Assembly: GCA_017856985.1 (NCBI GenBank)
Contig: JAFMEA010000003.1
Location: 19,267 to 83,266, forward strand
DNA: 64,000 nucleotides
Direction: 5' to 3'
From: Planktomarina sp.
GTDB taxonomy: Bacteria > Pseudomonadota > Alphaproteobacteria > Rhodobacterales > Rhodobacteraceae
Each line of letters opens with the position of its first letter. Position 1 is the stretch's first letter. Below the pieces are notes generated by a model, which saw only the letters and a program-made list of their open reading frames with translations, had not been told where the DNA came from and searched no databases. Made by a program: the position numbers and the translations under genes. Positions 29,848 to 39,729 of this stretch are shown one piece after another.

Positions 29848-30005
29848 GGGAAGCTCCAGTTAAGTATTAAACCTTTGTTTAGTGATCTAGAGCATTTGCC
29901 ACAAGCTAAAGTAGAGAAACATGGCATCAAGACAACATATTTTATCAAAAGCCTCTTGCATGGTCCCACTCAATACGCAATTTGGATGACAAAGGGAGCC
30001 CACAA

Positions 30006-31079
30006 ATGACCTTATCCGTATCATCACAAATACGCTACTACGTTACCGCATTGGTAATTTTTTCCCTATTCATATGGGTTTTAGATGACACTCTCCTACC
30101 ATTTATACTTGGTGGGGCGATTGCCTACTGCCTAGATCCCTTGGCTGATCGATTAGAAAATCTAGGTATTTCGAGATTAATAGCCACTTCGATCATAACT
30201 GTTGGGACAATATTAATTTTCATTATTGGAGCCTTGCTTATCATACCCCTTCTAATCGAACAGGCGATGGCTTTATTTAATATAGCACCAGAAATAGCTC
30301 ATAATTTTTGGAACTTTTTAACAACACGCTTTCCAGACCTTTTGGATGACAGCAGTACCATTCGCCAATCACTCACATCCCTTGGCGAAACAATCCAATC
30401 TCGTGGGGGAGATTTTCTCAAGGGCATCGCTGCGTCAGTAAATTCAATTTTAAATGTTTTGATCATAATCTTTATCGTACCCATAGTGGCATTCTATCTA
30501 TTACTAGATTGGAATAACTTAGTTTCAAAAATTGACCAGTTGGTCCCCCGCAACCATGTCAGCAGCGTGCGTGACGTAGGTCAGAAAATTGATGCAACTC
30601 TAGCATCTTTCATTCGGGGCCAGCTTACAGTCTGTGCTATACAGGGGGTCTACTACGCAATTGCTTTGATGTTAGCTGGCCTAAACTATGGTATAATTGT
30701 TGGGTTCGTCGCTGGGCTGGTCTCCTTTATTCCTTATTTTGGGGCTGTACTGGGAGGTGGTTTGGCTGTGGGCTTAGCCTTATTTCAGTTTTGGGGTGAA
30801 TGGATAATAATTGGGACAATTGCTCTAATTTTTTTAATTGGACAAGTTTTGGAAGGCAACTTTCTAACCCCAAAACTGGTTGGAAACTCTGTTGGCCTTC
30901 ACCCTGTCTGGTTAATATTTGCACTGTCAGTATTTGGAGGCTTATTTGGATTTGTAGGAATGCTACTGGCGGTGCCAGTTGCAGCCATAGTTGGTGTGGT
31001 TACAAAGTTTCTTTTAGAAAAATATAAACTAGGGAGACTTTACCTTGGCGAGATAGAAGACGACGAGCGAAATGGCTGA
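30006..31079 (+). CDS. AI-2E/PerM-family membrane permease
   Basis: Polytopic membrane protein of 357 aa in the AI-2E transporter (PerM/YdgG/TqsA) superfamily. Visible hallmarks are ILGGAIAYCLDPLADRLE at the N-terminus, DWNNLVSKIDQLVPRN in the middle, and the late PKLVGNSVGLHPVWLIFAL followed by AVPVAAI. The ATG at 30006 is preferred because GGGAG lies seven bases upstream; the earlier TTG at 29982 has no such site. It overlaps hdaA by eight bases. A permease of this family directly upstream of hdaA is a recurring alphaproteobacterial arrangement. Substrate unknown. Confidence 0.87.
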   Translation: MTLSVSSQIRYYVTALVIFSLFIWVLDDTLLPFILGGAIAYCLDPLADRLENLGISRLIATSIITVGTILIFIIGALLIIPLLIEQAMALFNIAPEIAHNFWNFLTTRFPDLLDDSSTIRQSLTSLGETIQSRGGDFLKGIAASVNSILNVLIIIFIVPIVAFYLLLDWNNLVSKIDQLVPRNHVSSVRDVGQKIDATLASFIRGQLTVCAIQGVYYAIALMLAGLNYGIIVGFVAGLVSFIPYFGAVLGGGLAVGLALFQFWGEWIIIGTIALIFLIGQVLEGNFLTPKLVGNSVGLHPVWLIFALSVFGGLFGFVGMLLAVPVAAIVGVVTKFLLEKYKLGRLYLGEIEDDERNG

Positions 31080-31737
31080 ACAACTAAGCTTTGAATTACC
31101 TATAAAAGCAGCTTCAGGCCGCGACGCATTTTTTATTTCTGACGCAAACAGAAATGCCGTATCAATGTTGGAAAATAGTGCGCAATGGCCACAAAAAAAA
31201 ATGCTCCTTTTAGGCCCTGAAAAATGTGGAAAAACGCATCTTCTGAAAATTTGGGCCACCGAAAACGGAGCCTTAAGACTTAATCCTCTGAACGATTTTG
31301 ACCAACCATTAGACGGTGCAAGTGTTATAGTGGATAACATACAGGATTTGGCTGGGAATTCGGTCGCAGAAACAAGAATGTTCCACTTACATAACCACCT
31401 ACACTCAACAGGCGGTTTCTTACTTATGGCCTCAAACATGTTGGTAAGTCAGTCAGGCTTCAAATTAGCAGACCTCTTAAGTCGACTTCAGGGTATAAGC
31501 AGTACGACTATTCAGCACCCCGATGACAAATTACTGCGTGCAGTTTTGTTGAAAGCATTTATGGATCGGCAGCTATCACCAGCGCCCCCTGTATTTTCCT
31601 ATATACTGAAAAATATGAGCCGAAGCTTTGATGCTATCTTTGATATTGTCGAGAAATTGGACGTAAAAAGTTTAGCTGAAAAACGCCCTATCTCACGTGG
31701 AATGGCCGCAAGTATTTTATGCAGTAGCATCGACTAA
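31072..31737 (+). CDS. hdaA: HdaA-type DnaA-related regulator of replication initiation
   Basis: A 221-aa AAA+ protein resembling DnaA domain III without the DNA-binding domain, as in Hda/HdaA, which stimulates DnaA-ATP hydrolysis when bound to the DNA clamp. The N-terminus QLSFELP resembles the clamp-binding motif of Hda. The P-loop is GPEKCGKTHL (about 48-57), and the Walker B region reads SVIVDNIQDL, with Asn where an acidic residue is usual. It is coupled to the upstream permease (ATGGCTGA overlap) and followed 71 bp later by ppk. Confidence 0.87.
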   Translation: MAEQLSFELPIKAASGRDAFFISDANRNAVSMLENSAQWPQKKMLLLGPEKCGKTHLLKIWATENGALRLNPLNDFDQPLDGASVIVDNIQDLAGNSVAETRMFHLHNHLHSTGGFLLMASNMLVSQSGFKLADLLSRLQGISSTTIQHPDDKLLRAVLLKAFMDRQLSPAPPVFSYILKNMSRSFDAIFDIVEKLDVKSLAEKRPISRGMAASILCSSID

Positions 31738-31808
31738 GGCGAATTATAATCCTACTCTGTACAATCTTACGCCATCAAGAATAAGTTGTTTGCCAGCGAA
31801 AAGGGTTA

Positions 31809-33998
31809 ATGATGACAAACCAGGCCGACTTTCTAAATTCCAAATTCCCAGCTCCAAAGGACCGTGGATTAGACACTTCTGGGCACCATAAGTATATTAA
31901 CCGCGAATTATCTTGGTTAGCTTTCAATTGGCGAGTTTTGGAAGAGGCAGATAATTGGAATGTCCCTTTATTGGAAAGGCTACGTTTTCTCTCGATTTCA
32001 GCAACCAATCTCGATGAGTTTTATTCAGTTCGTGTTGCTGGATTACGTGAGCTCGCCAAAAGTGGAAGTAATACCCCAGCGATTGACGGACGTAACCCGT
32101 CTGAGCAACTGAAGCTTATAGAGGTCGAAGCCCGAAGGTTAATGAAAGAACAACAGTTGGTTTTAACCAAACTTCGTAAGGAGATGGCCGAACAAAATAT
32201 AACGATACTGACAGCGGCTCAGGCTAAAAATCATTTTGCATATCTTCAAAAAATATTTCTTTCAGACGTATTTCCAATAATATCACCTTTGGCAATCGAT
32301 CCTGCACATCCATTTCCATTTATCCCAAATTCTGGGTTTGCATTGGCACTGCAATTGGAACGTAAATCTGATGGGCGAAGCCTTCGCGCACTAGTCCCCG
32401 TCCCGCATCAGGTAAACAGATTTGTAAAACTACAAGGAAAGGGTTCTAACTACATCCCACTGGAAGAATTAATTTTGATGCAGATGGGACAAGTTTTTCC
32501 CGGCTACACATTAACAGGTCACTGCGCATTTTCCATTCTACGGGATAGTGATCTAGAAGTTGAAGATGAAGCCGAAGATTTAGTTCGTGAATTTGAAGTT
32601 GCTTTGAAGCGTCGTCGAAGGGGAGAAGTAATCCGGCTCAAGATAAGTGCCGGCGCACCTGAAGCACTTCGCAATTCTATTATGCTTGAACTAAATGTTA
32701 CGGAAAACGAAGTTGTCGAAATTGATGGAATGATTGGGCTATCCAGCTTAACCGAATTGGTATTTGAGTCAGAAGCAAAGTTAGTCTGGCCAAACTTCAG
32801 TCCACGGGTTCCAGAACGGGTAACAGATCATGAAGGAGATATGTTTGCAGCCATTAGTCAAAAGGACCTACTACTTCAACATCCTTACGAGACTTTTGAT
32901 ATGGTGGTTCGTTTTTTACAGCAGGCAGCAATTGATCCTAATGTAGTAGCCATCAAGCAAACTCTATACCGTACATCTAAACGTTCACCAATTGTTGAGG
33001 CACTCTGTGAAGCTGCTGAAGCTGGCAAATCAGTGACAGCGTTAGTGGAATTAAAAGCCCGGTTTGATGAAGCAGCAAACATTCGTCAGTCACGTCGTCT
33101 GGAGCGAGCTGGTGCACATGTAGTTTATGGTTTCATAAATTTAAAAACTCACGCAAAAATAAGTACAGTGGTTCGCCGCGAGGGGAGCAAATTAATCACT
33201 TACACTCATTACGGCACTGGAAATTACCATCCAATAACGGCCCAGACTTATACCGATGTAAGCCTGTTCACCCGCGACGCAGCACTGGGAAGAGATGCAA
33301 CAAAAGTCTTCAACTATCTTTCTGGCTATGCGCAACCTAAAACTTTAGAAAATATTTCAATATCTCCACTCTCTCTAAAGTCAACTTTACTGGAACGGAT
33401 TGCATCAGAGAAAACTAATGCAAGCAAAGGAAAACCTGCAGCAATTTGGGCAAAAATGAACTCATTGATAGATGCAGATGTGATTGATGCACTTTACGCA
33501 GCTGGACAAGCAGGCGTAAAAATTAATCTAGTAATACGTGGTATTTGTGGATTGCGTCCCGGGGTCAAAGGACTCTCGGAGAATATTCGAGTTAAGTCAA
33601 TTATTGGGCGTTTTCTGGAACATTCCCGTATTGTTTGCTTTGCTAACGGGAACAAGATGCCCAGCCTGAAATCAAAAGTGTATATTTCATCTGCTGATTG
33701 GATGGGTCGCAACCTTAACCGCAGAGTGGAAACGCTTGTTGAGATAAAAAATTCCACTGTAAAATCGCAAATTGTAAACCAAATTATGGCAGCTAATTTG
33801 GCTGATATTGCTCAATCTTGGATAATGCAGCACGACGGGACTTATACCCGAGCCACTTGGCCAAGTGGCAAATTTGCATTTAATTGCCATCGTTTTTTTA
33901 TGGAAAATGCATCCCTTTCAGGTCGCGGCAGTGCAGGTGCTAAAGATGTACCCAAATTAACTCATTCCGACACCACGCAAGCTCTACCAAAACCATGA
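31809..33998 (+). CDS. ppk1: Polyphosphate kinase 1
   Basis: Makes inorganic polyphosphate from ATP by way of a phosphohistidine intermediate; 729 aa. N-terminal region YINRELSWLAFNWRVLEEA, head-domain ATNLDEFYSVRVAGL, and catalytic core with IKQTLYRTS and the phosphorylated His in LKTHAKISTVVRREG (near residue 448), then the second conserved His in HYGTGNYHP. C-terminal IRGICGLRPGVKGLSENI is also typical. Two adjacent ATGs at 31809 and 31812 are both possible. It is followed by ppx, giving synthesis and breakdown enzymes in one unit. Confidence 0.96.
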   Translation: MMTNQADFLNSKFPAPKDRGLDTSGHHKYINRELSWLAFNWRVLEEADNWNVPLLERLRFLSISATNLDEFYSVRVAGLRELAKSGSNTPAIDGRNPSEQLKLIEVEARRLMKEQQLVLTKLRKEMAEQNITILTAAQAKNHFAYLQKIFLSDVFPIISPLAIDPAHPFPFIPNSGFALALQLERKSDGRSLRALVPVPHQVNRFVKLQGKGSNYIPLEELILMQMGQVFPGYTLTGHCAFSILRDSDLEVEDEAEDLVREFEVALKRRRRGEVIRLKISAGAPEALRNSIMLELNVTENEVVEIDGMIGLSSLTELVFESEAKLVWPNFSPRVPERVTDHEGDMFAAISQKDLLLQHPYETFDMVVRFLQQAAIDPNVVAIKQTLYRTSKRSPIVEALCEAAEAGKSVTALVELKARFDEAANIRQSRRLERAGAHVVYGFINLKTHAKISTVVRREGSKLITYTHYGTGNYHPITAQTYTDVSLFTRDAALGRDATKVFNYLSGYAQPKTLENISISPLSLKSTLLERIASEKTNASKGKPAAIWAKMNSLIDADVIDALYAAGQAGVKINLVIRGICGLRPGVKGLSENIRVKSIIGRFLEHSRIVCFANGNKMPSLKSKVYISSADWMGRNLNRRVETLVEIKNSTVKSQIVNQIMAANLADIAQSWIMQHDGTYTRATWPSGKFAFNCHRFFMENASLSGRGSAGAKDVPKLTHSDTTQALPKP

Positions 33999-34054
33999 TC
34001 TGATTGACCGAGCCTGAGCGTTTGTTAACATCCACTTAATCTAGAGGACCACAA

Positions 34055-35599
34055 ATGGATAGATTAGCAGGCATTTCTTCAAATTGGGGTCCATTTAATA
34101 GGCCATTATTTGAAAACCCTAAGGCAAGAGATCTGTCCCGCGTTGGCGTGATTGATGTGGGATCTAATTCAGTACGCCTAGTTGTTTTTGATGGTGCAGC
34201 CCGATCACCTGCCTACTTTTTTAACGAAAAGGTTATGTGTGCCTTAGGAGCCGGCCTTGCTGAAACTGGTAAACTAAACCCAGAAGGTCGCCAACGCGCA
34301 CTTTCCGCATTGAGGCGTTTCTGTACCATAGGCAAGGGTGTTGGCCTTCAGGATTTAACGGCAATTGCTACAGCGGCTGTTAGAGAAGCCAGTGATGGGA
34401 CTAGCTTTGTGAACCAAGTTTTTTCTGAAACTGGTTTAAAAATTCATGTCGTTAGTGGTCCAGAGGAAGCCCGACTGTCAGCACAGGGCGTCTTACTTGG
34501 ATGGCCAGGATCTTATGGCCTTGTATGTGACATCGGTGGTGCATCTATGGAATTGGCCGAAATTTCAAATGGGGAAGTTGGGAAAAGGATTACCTCATCG
34601 TTAGGCCCGTTAAGTATTGCTGGTATCACTGGAGGCAAGCGTGGCCAAAAGTTATTTATTTCCAAAACTTTGGATAATTTGCACATTCAAATGGGATCAC
34701 AATCTGATCGATTGTTTCTAGTAGGGGGATCTTGGCGCGCGATTGCCCGTATTGACATGCATCGTCGGGGTTACCCACTTCACGTGATGCATGAATACCG
34801 TATGACATTTCAAGACATTCACAAAACAGACGAATATATAAAGAACTATGGTTTAGACAGTATCAAATCAGAAATTCGCATTGCATCAGAGAGAATTGAT
34901 TTAGTTCCAATCGCAATACAAATTTTGAAAGGTCTTATTCGACGATTTAAACCACACGATATCGCAATATCAAGCTATGGTATACGAGAGGGTATGCTCT
35001 ACGAGCAGATGCCGCAAATAATGCGGGATCGAGATCCATTAATCGAGAGCTGCCACTTTGCTGAGCGAAAAGATGCTCGACTGCCGGGGTTTGGCATGCG
35101 ATTGCATAAATTCATATTACCAATCTTTATTAACATCAGACCTGAAAAAGCTAGGCTGGTTCGTGCCGCCTGCCTTTTGCATGATGTAAGTTGGCGCGCG
35201 CATCCAGATTTTCGCGCAGAAACATGCTTTGATTATGCCACACGCTCAAATCTTGGAGGTTTAAGCCATAACGAACGTGTTTTTTTGGGGCTTGCTCTGC
35301 TGCATAGATATCGTAACAAACGTAATGTAAGCCAGCTGGAGCCTATGATATCCCTTCTATCGTCTGATGACAAAAAAGAAGCTGAAGTATTGGGAAAAGC
35401 CATGCGATTAGGTGCAATGCTTTGGGCTAATCCAGACGACGAAACTGCAAAATTAAATTGGATCAAAAAGAATAAAATACTATCACTAAGCCTTACAGCC
35501 GAAGCAGAACCCCTTTTTGGGGAGGTGGCGGAAGAGCGGTTTCGTTCTCTGGCTAAGGCCTTAGGCGCTGCCCCTAATATAGATATTAGGCTCACTTAA
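34055..35599 (+). CDS. ppx: Exopolyphosphatase / guanosine pentaphosphatase family (Ppx/GppA)
   Basis: A 514-aa member of the actin-like ASKHA superfamily. Phosphate-binding loops are VGVIDVGSNSVRLVVFDG (residues about 31-48) and CDIGGASMELAEISNGE. A C-terminal HD-like helical domain follows (ACLLHDVSWRAHPDFRAE). It probably degrades polyphosphate made by the upstream Ppk, and pppGpp hydrolysis is possible for the family. GAGGA precedes the ATG with suitable spacing. It ends 7 bp from the convergent DjlA-like gene. Confidence 0.9.
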   Translation: MDRLAGISSNWGPFNRPLFENPKARDLSRVGVIDVGSNSVRLVVFDGAARSPAYFFNEKVMCALGAGLAETGKLNPEGRQRALSALRRFCTIGKGVGLQDLTAIATAAVREASDGTSFVNQVFSETGLKIHVVSGPEEARLSAQGVLLGWPGSYGLVCDIGGASMELAEISNGEVGKRITSSLGPLSIAGITGGKRGQKLFISKTLDNLHIQMGSQSDRLFLVGGSWRAIARIDMHRRGYPLHVMHEYRMTFQDIHKTDEYIKNYGLDSIKSEIRIASERIDLVPIAIQILKGLIRRFKPHDIAISSYGIREGMLYEQMPQIMRDRDPLIESCHFAERKDARLPGFGMRLHKFILPIFINIRPEKARLVRAACLLHDVSWRAHPDFRAETCFDYATRSNLGGLSHNERVFLGLALLHRYRNKRNVSQLEPMISLLSSDDKKEAEVLGKAMRLGAMLWANPDDETAKLNWIKKNKILSLSLTAEAEPLFGEVAEERFRSLAKALGAAPNIDIRLT

Positions 35600-35606
35600 T
35601 TTTATT

Positions 35607-36299
35607 TTACGCAAGAAAGTTTTCTGTAGCATTATTTATTTTGTCCCAAGCCTGGTTGATAGCAACCAGCCGGGCTTCACCCAATTTAACTGCCTCAATT
35701 GGAACACCACGGGCAGTTAGTTGATCAGGATGGTTTTTTTTAACTAAATCCCTCCAGGCATTGCGAATCTCAATTAGGCTAGCAGAAGGGGATACGCCCA
35801 AAACCTCATAGGGGTTGGCCGGCGTTCCTTTGATATAGCGTGCTTTCATTATCCTAAAACTACGATCGCTCAGCACAAAAATTTCACATACTCGTTTAAG
35901 GAATGCATCTTCTTGTTCGTGGTAGCGGCCATCAGCAACTGCAATATGAAATAGGCCTTCAAGTAAATCTTCCAATGTGTCAGTTTGAGTGCCAAACATT
36001 TTTTTTATTTTACGAGCATAAATTTCGAAGCCAGCAACATCTTGTCTTGCTAGGTCAAAGACACGCTCTGCATTAGCTTCATCCGATACTGGAACGCGAA
36101 AAACTTCTCTAAACGCCAGGACCTCTGAGTGGGTAACCTGACCATCCGCTTTTGCCATCTTTGCACTCAAGGCAATAACTGCAATGGTAAAGCCCACTGT
36201 TCGCTCTGGTGGAGTTTTTAATTTTTTGAAAACGTTAGATAGGCTCTCACCAGAAACCAGGGCAGTCAGCACATCAGCAATTCGGGACCAAAGTGACAT
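35607..36299 (-). CDS. DjlA-like co-chaperone: TerB domain plus C-terminal J domain
   Basis: Protein of 230 aa. The first half is a TerB/DjlA-N type helical domain (AKMAKADGQVTHSEVLAFRE and the acidic HIAVADGRYHEQEDAFLKRV). The C-terminal half is a J domain, NPYEVLGVSPSASLIEIRN, with the DnaK-stimulating HPD motif in KKNHPDQL. This layout matches alphaproteobacterial DjlA-family proteins, but the N-terminal membrane anchor of E. coli DjlA is not obvious. The ATG at 36299 is preferred over a GTG at 36305, because GGG lies at a better distance. Confidence 0.87.
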   Translation of the reverse strand: MSLWSRIADVLTALVSGESLSNVFKKLKTPPERTVGFTIAVIALSAKMAKADGQVTHSEVLAFREVFRVPVSDEANAERVFDLARQDVAGFEIYARKIKKMFGTQTDTLEDLLEGLFHIAVADGRYHEQEDAFLKRVCEIFVLSDRSFRIMKARYIKGTPANPYEVLGVSPSASLIEIRNAWRDLVKKNHPDQLTARGVPIEAVKLGEARLVAINQAWDKINNATENFLA

Positions 36300-36345
36300 A
36301 CACACCCATAAGATAATAATTCTAAATGTTAAAGTCCAAAGCTTG

Positions 36346-36960
36346 TTATTGAAGTGTTATTAATCTCTCATCTTTTTCAATTTCAGCAGAAATTTTTTCT
36401 ACCCCCGTTTCAAAAATTATTCTATCGTCATTCATGAGATCACCGAGAGAAGATTTCATTGTTTCAGCCTGTGGATGCCGGATTTTCAGAGTATGTAAAC
36501 GGCATTTGCTGTCAGGCAAGTCAAGACATGGGTGGAAGCCACCCTCCCATTCAATCAATGCTGGGCCATAGCCACCAAAAGGAAGTTGGCCAGACGCACT
36601 GACAGAAATTACCCACTGGTACTTGCCCCGTTGAAGCCTTACCGGCTCACCGAACTCAGGGTCGAGTTGCGAGAGCGTATGCTTAATATTTTTGGTAGCT
36701 AAAACCCAACCAGCCAAACGCGGCGGGCCCACAAAATGATCAAGCCCAAACCAACGTGCGAACTCAGGCTTTGTGGCAGCATGGTCAATCGAAATAGTCT
36801 CCAAGTAACATGTTGGCCCCATTCCCCAAAGGTGATTATGCGTTCCAAAATATTTATGTTTGCCACTTACTTTGGGCATCTCACCAAGTGTATTGCTTAC
36901 CCAATCTGTTGCGATGGCCCGGGACGTCCCTGCTACCACAAAGTGATCTAAGACCAGCAT
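36346..36960 (-). CDS. VOC/glyoxalase-like domain protein
   Basis: Protein of 204 aa beginning MLVLDHFVVAGTSRAIATDW, the first strand-helix unit of a vicinal-oxygen-chelate fold. KYFGTHNHLWGMGPTCYLE continues it and LDHFVGPPRLAGWVLAT looks like the second module. It resembles the Glyoxalase_3-like family rather than short GloA or methylmalonyl-CoA epimerase (about 135 aa). GGAG eight bases before the ATG at 36960 decides the start. It lies 30 bp after the methylmalonyl-CoA mutase gene on the same strand, so cotranscription is likely; its reaction is unknown. Confidence 0.75.
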   Translation of the reverse strand: MLVLDHFVVAGTSRAIATDWVSNTLGEMPKVSGKHKYFGTHNHLWGMGPTCYLETISIDHAATKPEFARWFGLDHFVGPPRLAGWVLATKNIKHTLSQLDPEFGEPVRLQRGKYQWVISVSASGQLPFGGYGPALIEWEGGFHPCLDLPDSKCRLHTLKIRHPQAETMKSSLGDLMNDDRIIFETGVEKISAEIEKDERLITLQ

Positions 36961-36990
36961 TATCCTTCTCCGCAACTGCGCACTAGAATT

Positions 36991-39117
36991 TCAAGCGCGA
37001 GCTTTTCGTATCAGATCCAAGACTTCTTTAGCTGCATTCGGAATGTTAGTCCCTGGTCCAAAAATAGCAGCTACGCCGGCCATTTTTAGGAAATCATAAT
37101 CTTGCTGAGGTATTACCCCACCACAAACAACGATAATTTCCTCTGCATCAGCTGCCTTCAATGCCGCGACTAGCTTTGGTGCCAGAGTTTTATGCCCTGC
37201 CGCTTGGCTTGAAATACCCACGACATGTACATCATTGTCGACTGCGTCTTGAGCAGCTTCCTCCGGGGTTTGAAACAATGGCCCAACATCCACATCAAAT
37301 CCGATGTCAGCAAAGGCAGTGGCAATGACTTTGGCTCCCCGATCATGACCATCTTGCCCCATTTTAACTACCAGAATACGTGGTCGCCTACCTTCAGTTG
37401 CTGCAAAATCTTCAACTGATCTTTGAATGGTTTTAAAATCCTCATCATCCTCATAAATCGAACCATATACACCTGCCAATGTTTTCACCTCCGCTCGATG
37501 CCGGCCAAACGTGCCTTCCATCGCTATTGAAATTTCGCCCACAGTCGCACGTTGACGCGCAGCTTCAATCGCGGCCTCTAAAAGATTGCCACCCTCCTCG
37601 CAGCGACGCCCCAGCTCAAGCAAAGCTGCATCACAAGCTGATTTATTTCGAGTTCTACGAATATTTTCAAGCTTAGTTAGCTGAGCTTCACGAACTTCGT
37701 TGTTATCGATATCACGAACGTCGATATCAGGTTGGGTTTCAAGCTTGTATTTATTTACACCAATAATGACTTCTTCTCCACGATCTATAAGAGCTTGTCG
37801 TCGAGCAGCGCTTTCCTCTATTTTTAATTTAGGGATGCCACTAGCAACAGCTTTAGTCATTCCGCCTAGTTGCTCAACCTCTTCAATAAGAGCCCACGCC
37901 TCATCAATCATATCTGCGGTGAGTTTTTCCACATAATAAGAGCCTGCCAGGGGATCAACCACATTGGTTACACCAGTTTCTTCTTGTAAGATCAGCTGGG
38001 TATTTCTTGCAATCCGGGCAGAAGTTTCTGTTGGCAATGCAATTGCCTCATCAAAGCTATTAGTATGTAACGATTGAGTGCCACCCAAGACAGCTGACAT
38101 AGCTTCAAAAGCTGTACGAACAATATTATTATAAGGATCTTGCTCTTGAAGGCTGACACCTGAAGTCTGACAGTGGGTGCGAAGCATGCTTGATTTTGGA
38201 TTTTTGGGCTCGAACTCAGCCATGACACGGTGCCACAGCACACGGGCCGCACGCAACTTTGCAACCTCCATGAAGAAATTCATGCCTATGGCAAAAAAGA
38301 AAGATAGCCGGCCAGCAAACGCATCTACATCCATGCCACGTTCTATCGCTGCACGCACATATTCTCGACCATCAGCAATTGTGTAAGCTAGCTCTTGCAC
38401 TAGATTGGCACCCGCTTCTTGCATGTGATAGCCACTAATTGAAATTGAATTGAATTTAGGCATTTCCGTTGCCGTAAACTCAATAATATCAGCCACGATC
38501 CGCATCGAAGCTTCTGGGGGATATATATAGGTATTGCGTACCATAAATTCTTTCAAAATATCATTTTGGATTGTTCCAGAAAGGTCAGCTCTCGCAACAC
38601 CCTGCTCTTCGCCTGCTACAATAAATGAAGCCAAAACTGGTATAACTGCCCCATTCATGGTCATTGAGACAGAAATCTTGTCTAAAGGAATACCATCAAA
38701 TAAAATTTTCATATCTTCTACACTGTCGATCGCCACCCCAGCTTTGCCGACGTCGCCAACTACACGAGGATGGTCACTGTCAAAGCCACGGTGCGTGGCA
38801 AGGTCAAATGCAACAGAAACACCCTGCTGACCCCCAGATAAAGCCTGCCGGTAGAAAGCATTAGACTCTTCAGCAGTCGAAAATCCTGCATACTGCCTTA
38901 TTGTCCAAGGCCGGCCCGCATACATAGTAGCTTTAACCCCACGACTGTAGGGCGCCTCACCGGGAATACTCTCAATATGGTCCAAGCCATGTAAATCTTC
39001 AGCCGTATACACTGGCTGCACATCAATGCCTTCAAGCGTTCTCCAGGTTAAATCTTTTAAAGACTTTCCCCGCAATTCTTTTTCAGCCATCTGGCTCCAA
39101 GACTTTTTACTTACCAC
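36991..39117 (-). CDS. scpA: Methylmalonyl-CoA mutase
   Basis: Adenosylcobalamin-dependent mutase interconverting (R)-methylmalonyl-CoA and succinyl-CoA; 708 aa, large-subunit type with both domains in one chain. Substrate barrel: [31 protein letters not shown] and the late [15 protein letters not shown]-terminal B12 domain: [12 protein letters not shown], with the DxHxxG cobalt ligand near residue 588, then [15 protein letters not shown]. Together with pccA and pccB it completes propionyl-CoA to succinyl-CoA, except for an epimerase, which was not seen. Divergent from the DUF4174 gene. Confidence 0.97.
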   Translation of the reverse strand: MVSKKSWSQMAEKELRGKSLKDLTWRTLEGIDVQPVYTAEDLHGLDHIESIPGEAPYSRGVKATMYAGRPWTIRQYAGFSTAEESNAFYRQALSGGQQGVSVAFDLATHRGFDSDHPRVVGDVGKAGVAIDSVEDMKILFDGIPLDKISVSMTMNGAVIPVLASFIVAGEEQGVARADLSGTIQNDILKEFMVRNTYIYPPEASMRIVADIIEFTATEMPKFNSISISGYHMQEAGANLVQELAYTIADGREYVRAAIERGMDVDAFAGRLSFFFAIGMNFFMEVAKLRAARVLWHRVMAEFEPKNPKSSMLRTHCQTSGVSLQEQDPYNNIVRTAFEAMSAVLGGTQSLHTNSFDEAIALPTETSARIARNTQLILQEETGVTNVVDPLAGSYYVEKLTADMIDEAWALIEEVEQLGGMTKAVASGIPKLKIEESAARRQALIDRGEEVIIGVNKYKLETQPDIDVRDIDNNEVREAQLTKLENIRRTRNKSACDAALLELGRRCEEGGNLLEAAIEAARQRATVGEISIAMEGTFGRHRAEVKTLAGVYGSIYEDDEDFKTIQRSVEDFAATEGRRPRILVVKMGQDGHDRGAKVIATAFADIGFDVDVGPLFQTPEEAAQDAVDNDVHVVGISSQAAGHKTLAPKLVAALKAADAEEIIVVCGGVIPQQDYDFLKMAGVAAIFGPGTNIPNAAKEVLDLIRKARA

Positions 39118-39218
39118 CGGTGAACTCCCTTTATCATGGCCACCTGATCAAATATTTTGTAATTTTCCTCTTCGCTTGCGTACTGAAAACGTTTATAGCA
39201 ACAAACAGAGGAGATCTT

Positions 39219-39665
39219 ATGTTAAATCGAATTTTGGCAATAATTTTTGGTATTATAACACTGAGCTCTTCCGCGACAGCCGGCGAAACACTAGCAGCTT
39301 GGAAGGCAGACCCATCACGTATATTTTCGACGTCAGATGTTGATCTTGAAGAAATGGTTTGGGTTGCGCGTCCACTCATTGTTTTTGCAGACAGCCCATT
39401 GGACCCAACTTTCAGGCAGCAAATGGCTCTTTTGAAGGAAAGTTTGGACATCATCTTGGAAAGAGATGTAATGGTGGTGGTTGATACAAATCCAGAATTG
39501 AAAACTGCACTCCGTAAAAACCTTAGGCCAAAGGGATTTGTATGGGTGTTGCTTGGTAAAGACGGCAATGTTAAATTAAGGAAACCATTTGCTTGGGGTA
39601 TGCGAGAACTGAGCCGCGTAATTGACAAAATGCCAATGCGGCAACAAGAAATTAAGAAGCCATAA
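39219..39665 (+). CDS. DUF4174-domain exported protein
   Basis: A 148-aa protein with a clear signal peptide (hydrophobic LAIIFGIITLSSSATA followed by GETLA), so probably periplasmic. The mature part fits the DUF4174 family: VWVARPLIVFADSPLDP, VMVVVDTNPEL and GFVWVLLGKDGNVKLRKP resemble a thioredoxin-like fold without the catalytic cysteines. The start at 39219 is fixed by GAGGAG five bases upstream; the frame is open further upstream but lacks such a site. It is divergent from scpA and convergent with pccA. Function unknown. Confidence 0.8.
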   Translation: MLNRILAIIFGIITLSSSATAGETLAAWKADPSRIFSTSDVDLEEMVWVARPLIVFADSPLDPTFRQQMALLKESLDIILERDVMVVVDTNPELKTALRKNLRPKGFVWVLLGKDGNVKLRKPFAWGMRELSRVIDKMPMRQQEIKKP

Positions 39666-39729
39666 ATTGCTGGGTAACGCAAAACTTTACCTTCAAAAGA
39701 TGGAACTGTTGCAATAAGTGAAGTCAAGA

